Of a DNA stretch of 64,000 nucleotides, positions 62,902-64,000 are shown in pieces. The notes under the pieces were generated by a model. The model saw only the letters and a list, made by a program, of their open reading frames with translations, was not told where the DNA came from and searched no databases. Positions within the stretch are counted from its first letter, which is position 1; each line of letters starts with the position of its first letter. The position numbers and the translations under genes are program-made. The DNA comes from Desmodesmus armatus (Eukaryota > Chlorophyta > Chlorophyceae > Sphaeropleales > Scenedesmaceae), in NCBI GenBank assembly GCA_007449985.2, contig VIIQ02000582.1:62001-126000 (forward strand), written 5' to 3'.

Positions 62902-62924
62902 CCTGCAGCACTGAGTGCTGCAGG
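62902..62924. repeat. Second hairpin, 11-bp arms
   Basis: CCTGCAGCACT, one G, then AGTGCTGCAGG. It starts 17 bp after the longer hairpin. The segment CCTGCAGCACT also occurs at 62883-62893 between the two, so the second hairpin may have arisen from it. Confidence 0.85.
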
Positions 62925-64000
62925 GCTGAATCCCTTCCCAGGTCATGGCCCAGCTGTGTGCGATGTGAGGGGTGGCAAGCATGCTGTCGGGTAATGTGTG
63001 AAATGCAGTATAAAATGCAAGAAACACATTAGAACAGTTGCAGCAGGGCAAGAGCAGCTGTGGAGAGTCATGAACATCAGCACATTCCAGGCCAGCTTCA
63101 AGCAAAGATTTCATGTTACAGCAGCAGTAGCAGCCTTGAAACATGTGAGCAGCCTGCACAGCTTAAATCCTGTTCCTTTGCAGGGAAGATGTGCAATGCG
63201 CACATGGGTGGGCTGCTGCAGACTACCGTAGTACCGTGGCACGGTGCAGCTGCAGATGGGTTGGGTTATGGCTTGGCACCATTCAAGGCAGCGACAAGAG
63301 CAATAGCAGCAGGAGAAGATGATTGAGGAGCAGAAGCAAAAAGGACTAAACAGCAACATTGGTCAGCAGCAGGAGCGGGGGGGGGGGGGGTGCTGCTGCT
63401 GCAGGTAGTCAGTCAACCTGGCTCCATGGGCATGCCGGACGTTGTTGAAGCAAAAGTGGCAGCAGTGACAGCTTGTGGCAGCTGGTGGCACCAGCAGCAG
63501 GGGCAGCGCTAGCCTGCTGCACAGGCTGCTCACTCAATGGGCCGTTGGTTCCAAACGTCGGGTAGGACAGTTACGGAGGTTTGTCTGACACTGTCACCTG
63601 CGCTATATGGCAGCATGGTGTGGTTTGGGTTCTCCCTTGTGGACGGACCCGGCCGGACACCGGCCAGCTGTGGCGGACGGACGGCAGCTGGACACTCCGC
63701 AAAGCGTAGCAACCGCGTTGGTAACACACTATGCTGGCACACTGATATAGTGCGTGCTCCAGCCTGACGTATGTCTCCACCTCGGCATCCTGCAATTCGA
63801 TCGATGAGAGATCGTTTTCCTGTAGAGTTCTATGTTCCTTACCGATGTGCACCCTACAGACATGTAATGTTTTTGGATACTAAATATCACTTATTTCAGT
63901 TGCATCGCAGGCTCACAGTAGGATCACGTTGGCGTTGCTGGGAGTTTGGCGCCAGTGTGCTCTCAGCAATCAACCTCTTACCCAACAACTTTGCTTCAGC

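Larger units (their letters stand above)
61881..64000. other. Right end of window, no recognised gene
   Basis: No conserved coding exon is seen on either strand. It contains the hairpins at 62834-62924, a two-copy repeat CAGCATACGGCACA (about 62607-62640), a G run near 63378-63389, and short open frames without family resemblance. An unrecognised gene could begin past 63800. Confidence 0.4.

Noticed and set aside
63530..63852. Opposing open frames of 70-93 aa near the right end
   Set aside because: No recognisable motif, overlapping on both strands, and no splice-linked neighbour; a real gene may lie beyond the window.

Overview
The window looks like about 64 kb of nuclear DNA from a green alga, probably a chlorophycean. 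The genes are intron-rich with GT-AG introns. TGTAA motifs lie downstream of several stops. CAG/CTG repeats and Gln/Ala/Ser/Gly-rich protein insertions are frequent, and the gene set is plant-type (PGRL1, SWEET sugar carriers, CDK8/CDKE, an organellar peptide deformylase). The lineage is my inference; no rRNA or marker gene is present. For most genes the exon joins keep phase and rebuild the family motifs, so these are spliced models and not bare ORFs.

Layout. 1-6.4 kb: two tandem SWEET transporters (+), the first missing only about its first three codons. 8.8-9.6 kb: a tiny two-exon gene (-) for COP9 signalosome subunit 9 (57 aa), divergent from a TPR protein with a C-terminal SGNH-hydrolase-like domain (9.9-14.1 kb, +). 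14.9-20.9 kb: two secreted Gly/His/Trp-rich proteins (-) built from repeated exons. They sit in a tandem duplication of about 4.2 kb that also carries a dead copy of the 3' half of the TPR/SGNH gene. 21.7-24.4 kb: peptide deformylase (-). 25.2-29.4 kb: a long low-complexity protein (+) ending in an Rpn10 RAZUL-like motif, with two apparent single-base frameshifts. 29.4-33.1 kb: no recognisable gene, but informative repeats. 33.1-41.6 kb: a copper-type P1B ATPase (-), 1436 aa in 16 exons, with unusual Cys-rich and Gln-rich insertions. 42.0-44.1 kb: a leucine-rich-repeat (F-box-like) protein (+). 45.3-50.9 kb: the Mediator kinase CDK8/CDKE (-). 51.5-54.3 kb: DDRGK1/UFBP1 (+). 54.8-59.0 kb: PGRL1 (+), with a 0.7 kb AT-rich organelle-derived insertion carrying tRNA-Arg(UCU) in one intron. 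60.4-61.9 kb: a satellite of about 190 bp. 62-64 kb: mostly featureless, with a striking long hairpin.

The genes do not form one pathway. Several pairs are divergent and probably share promoter space (COPS9/TPR-SGNH, deformylase/RAZUL protein, Cu-ATPase/LRR, CDK8/DDRGK1).

The most novel signals are: (1) a dispersed short element with four copies in the window, a constant 3' end, variable 5' truncation and 7-16 bp target-site duplications, one copy of which interrupts a 49-bp tandem array and allows exact reconstruction of the insertion; (2) the modular secreted HGNHHH-repeat proteins inside the tandem duplication; (3) the metallothionein-like insertion in the Cu-ATPase; (4) the RAZUL-like tail on an otherwise unknown disordered protein.
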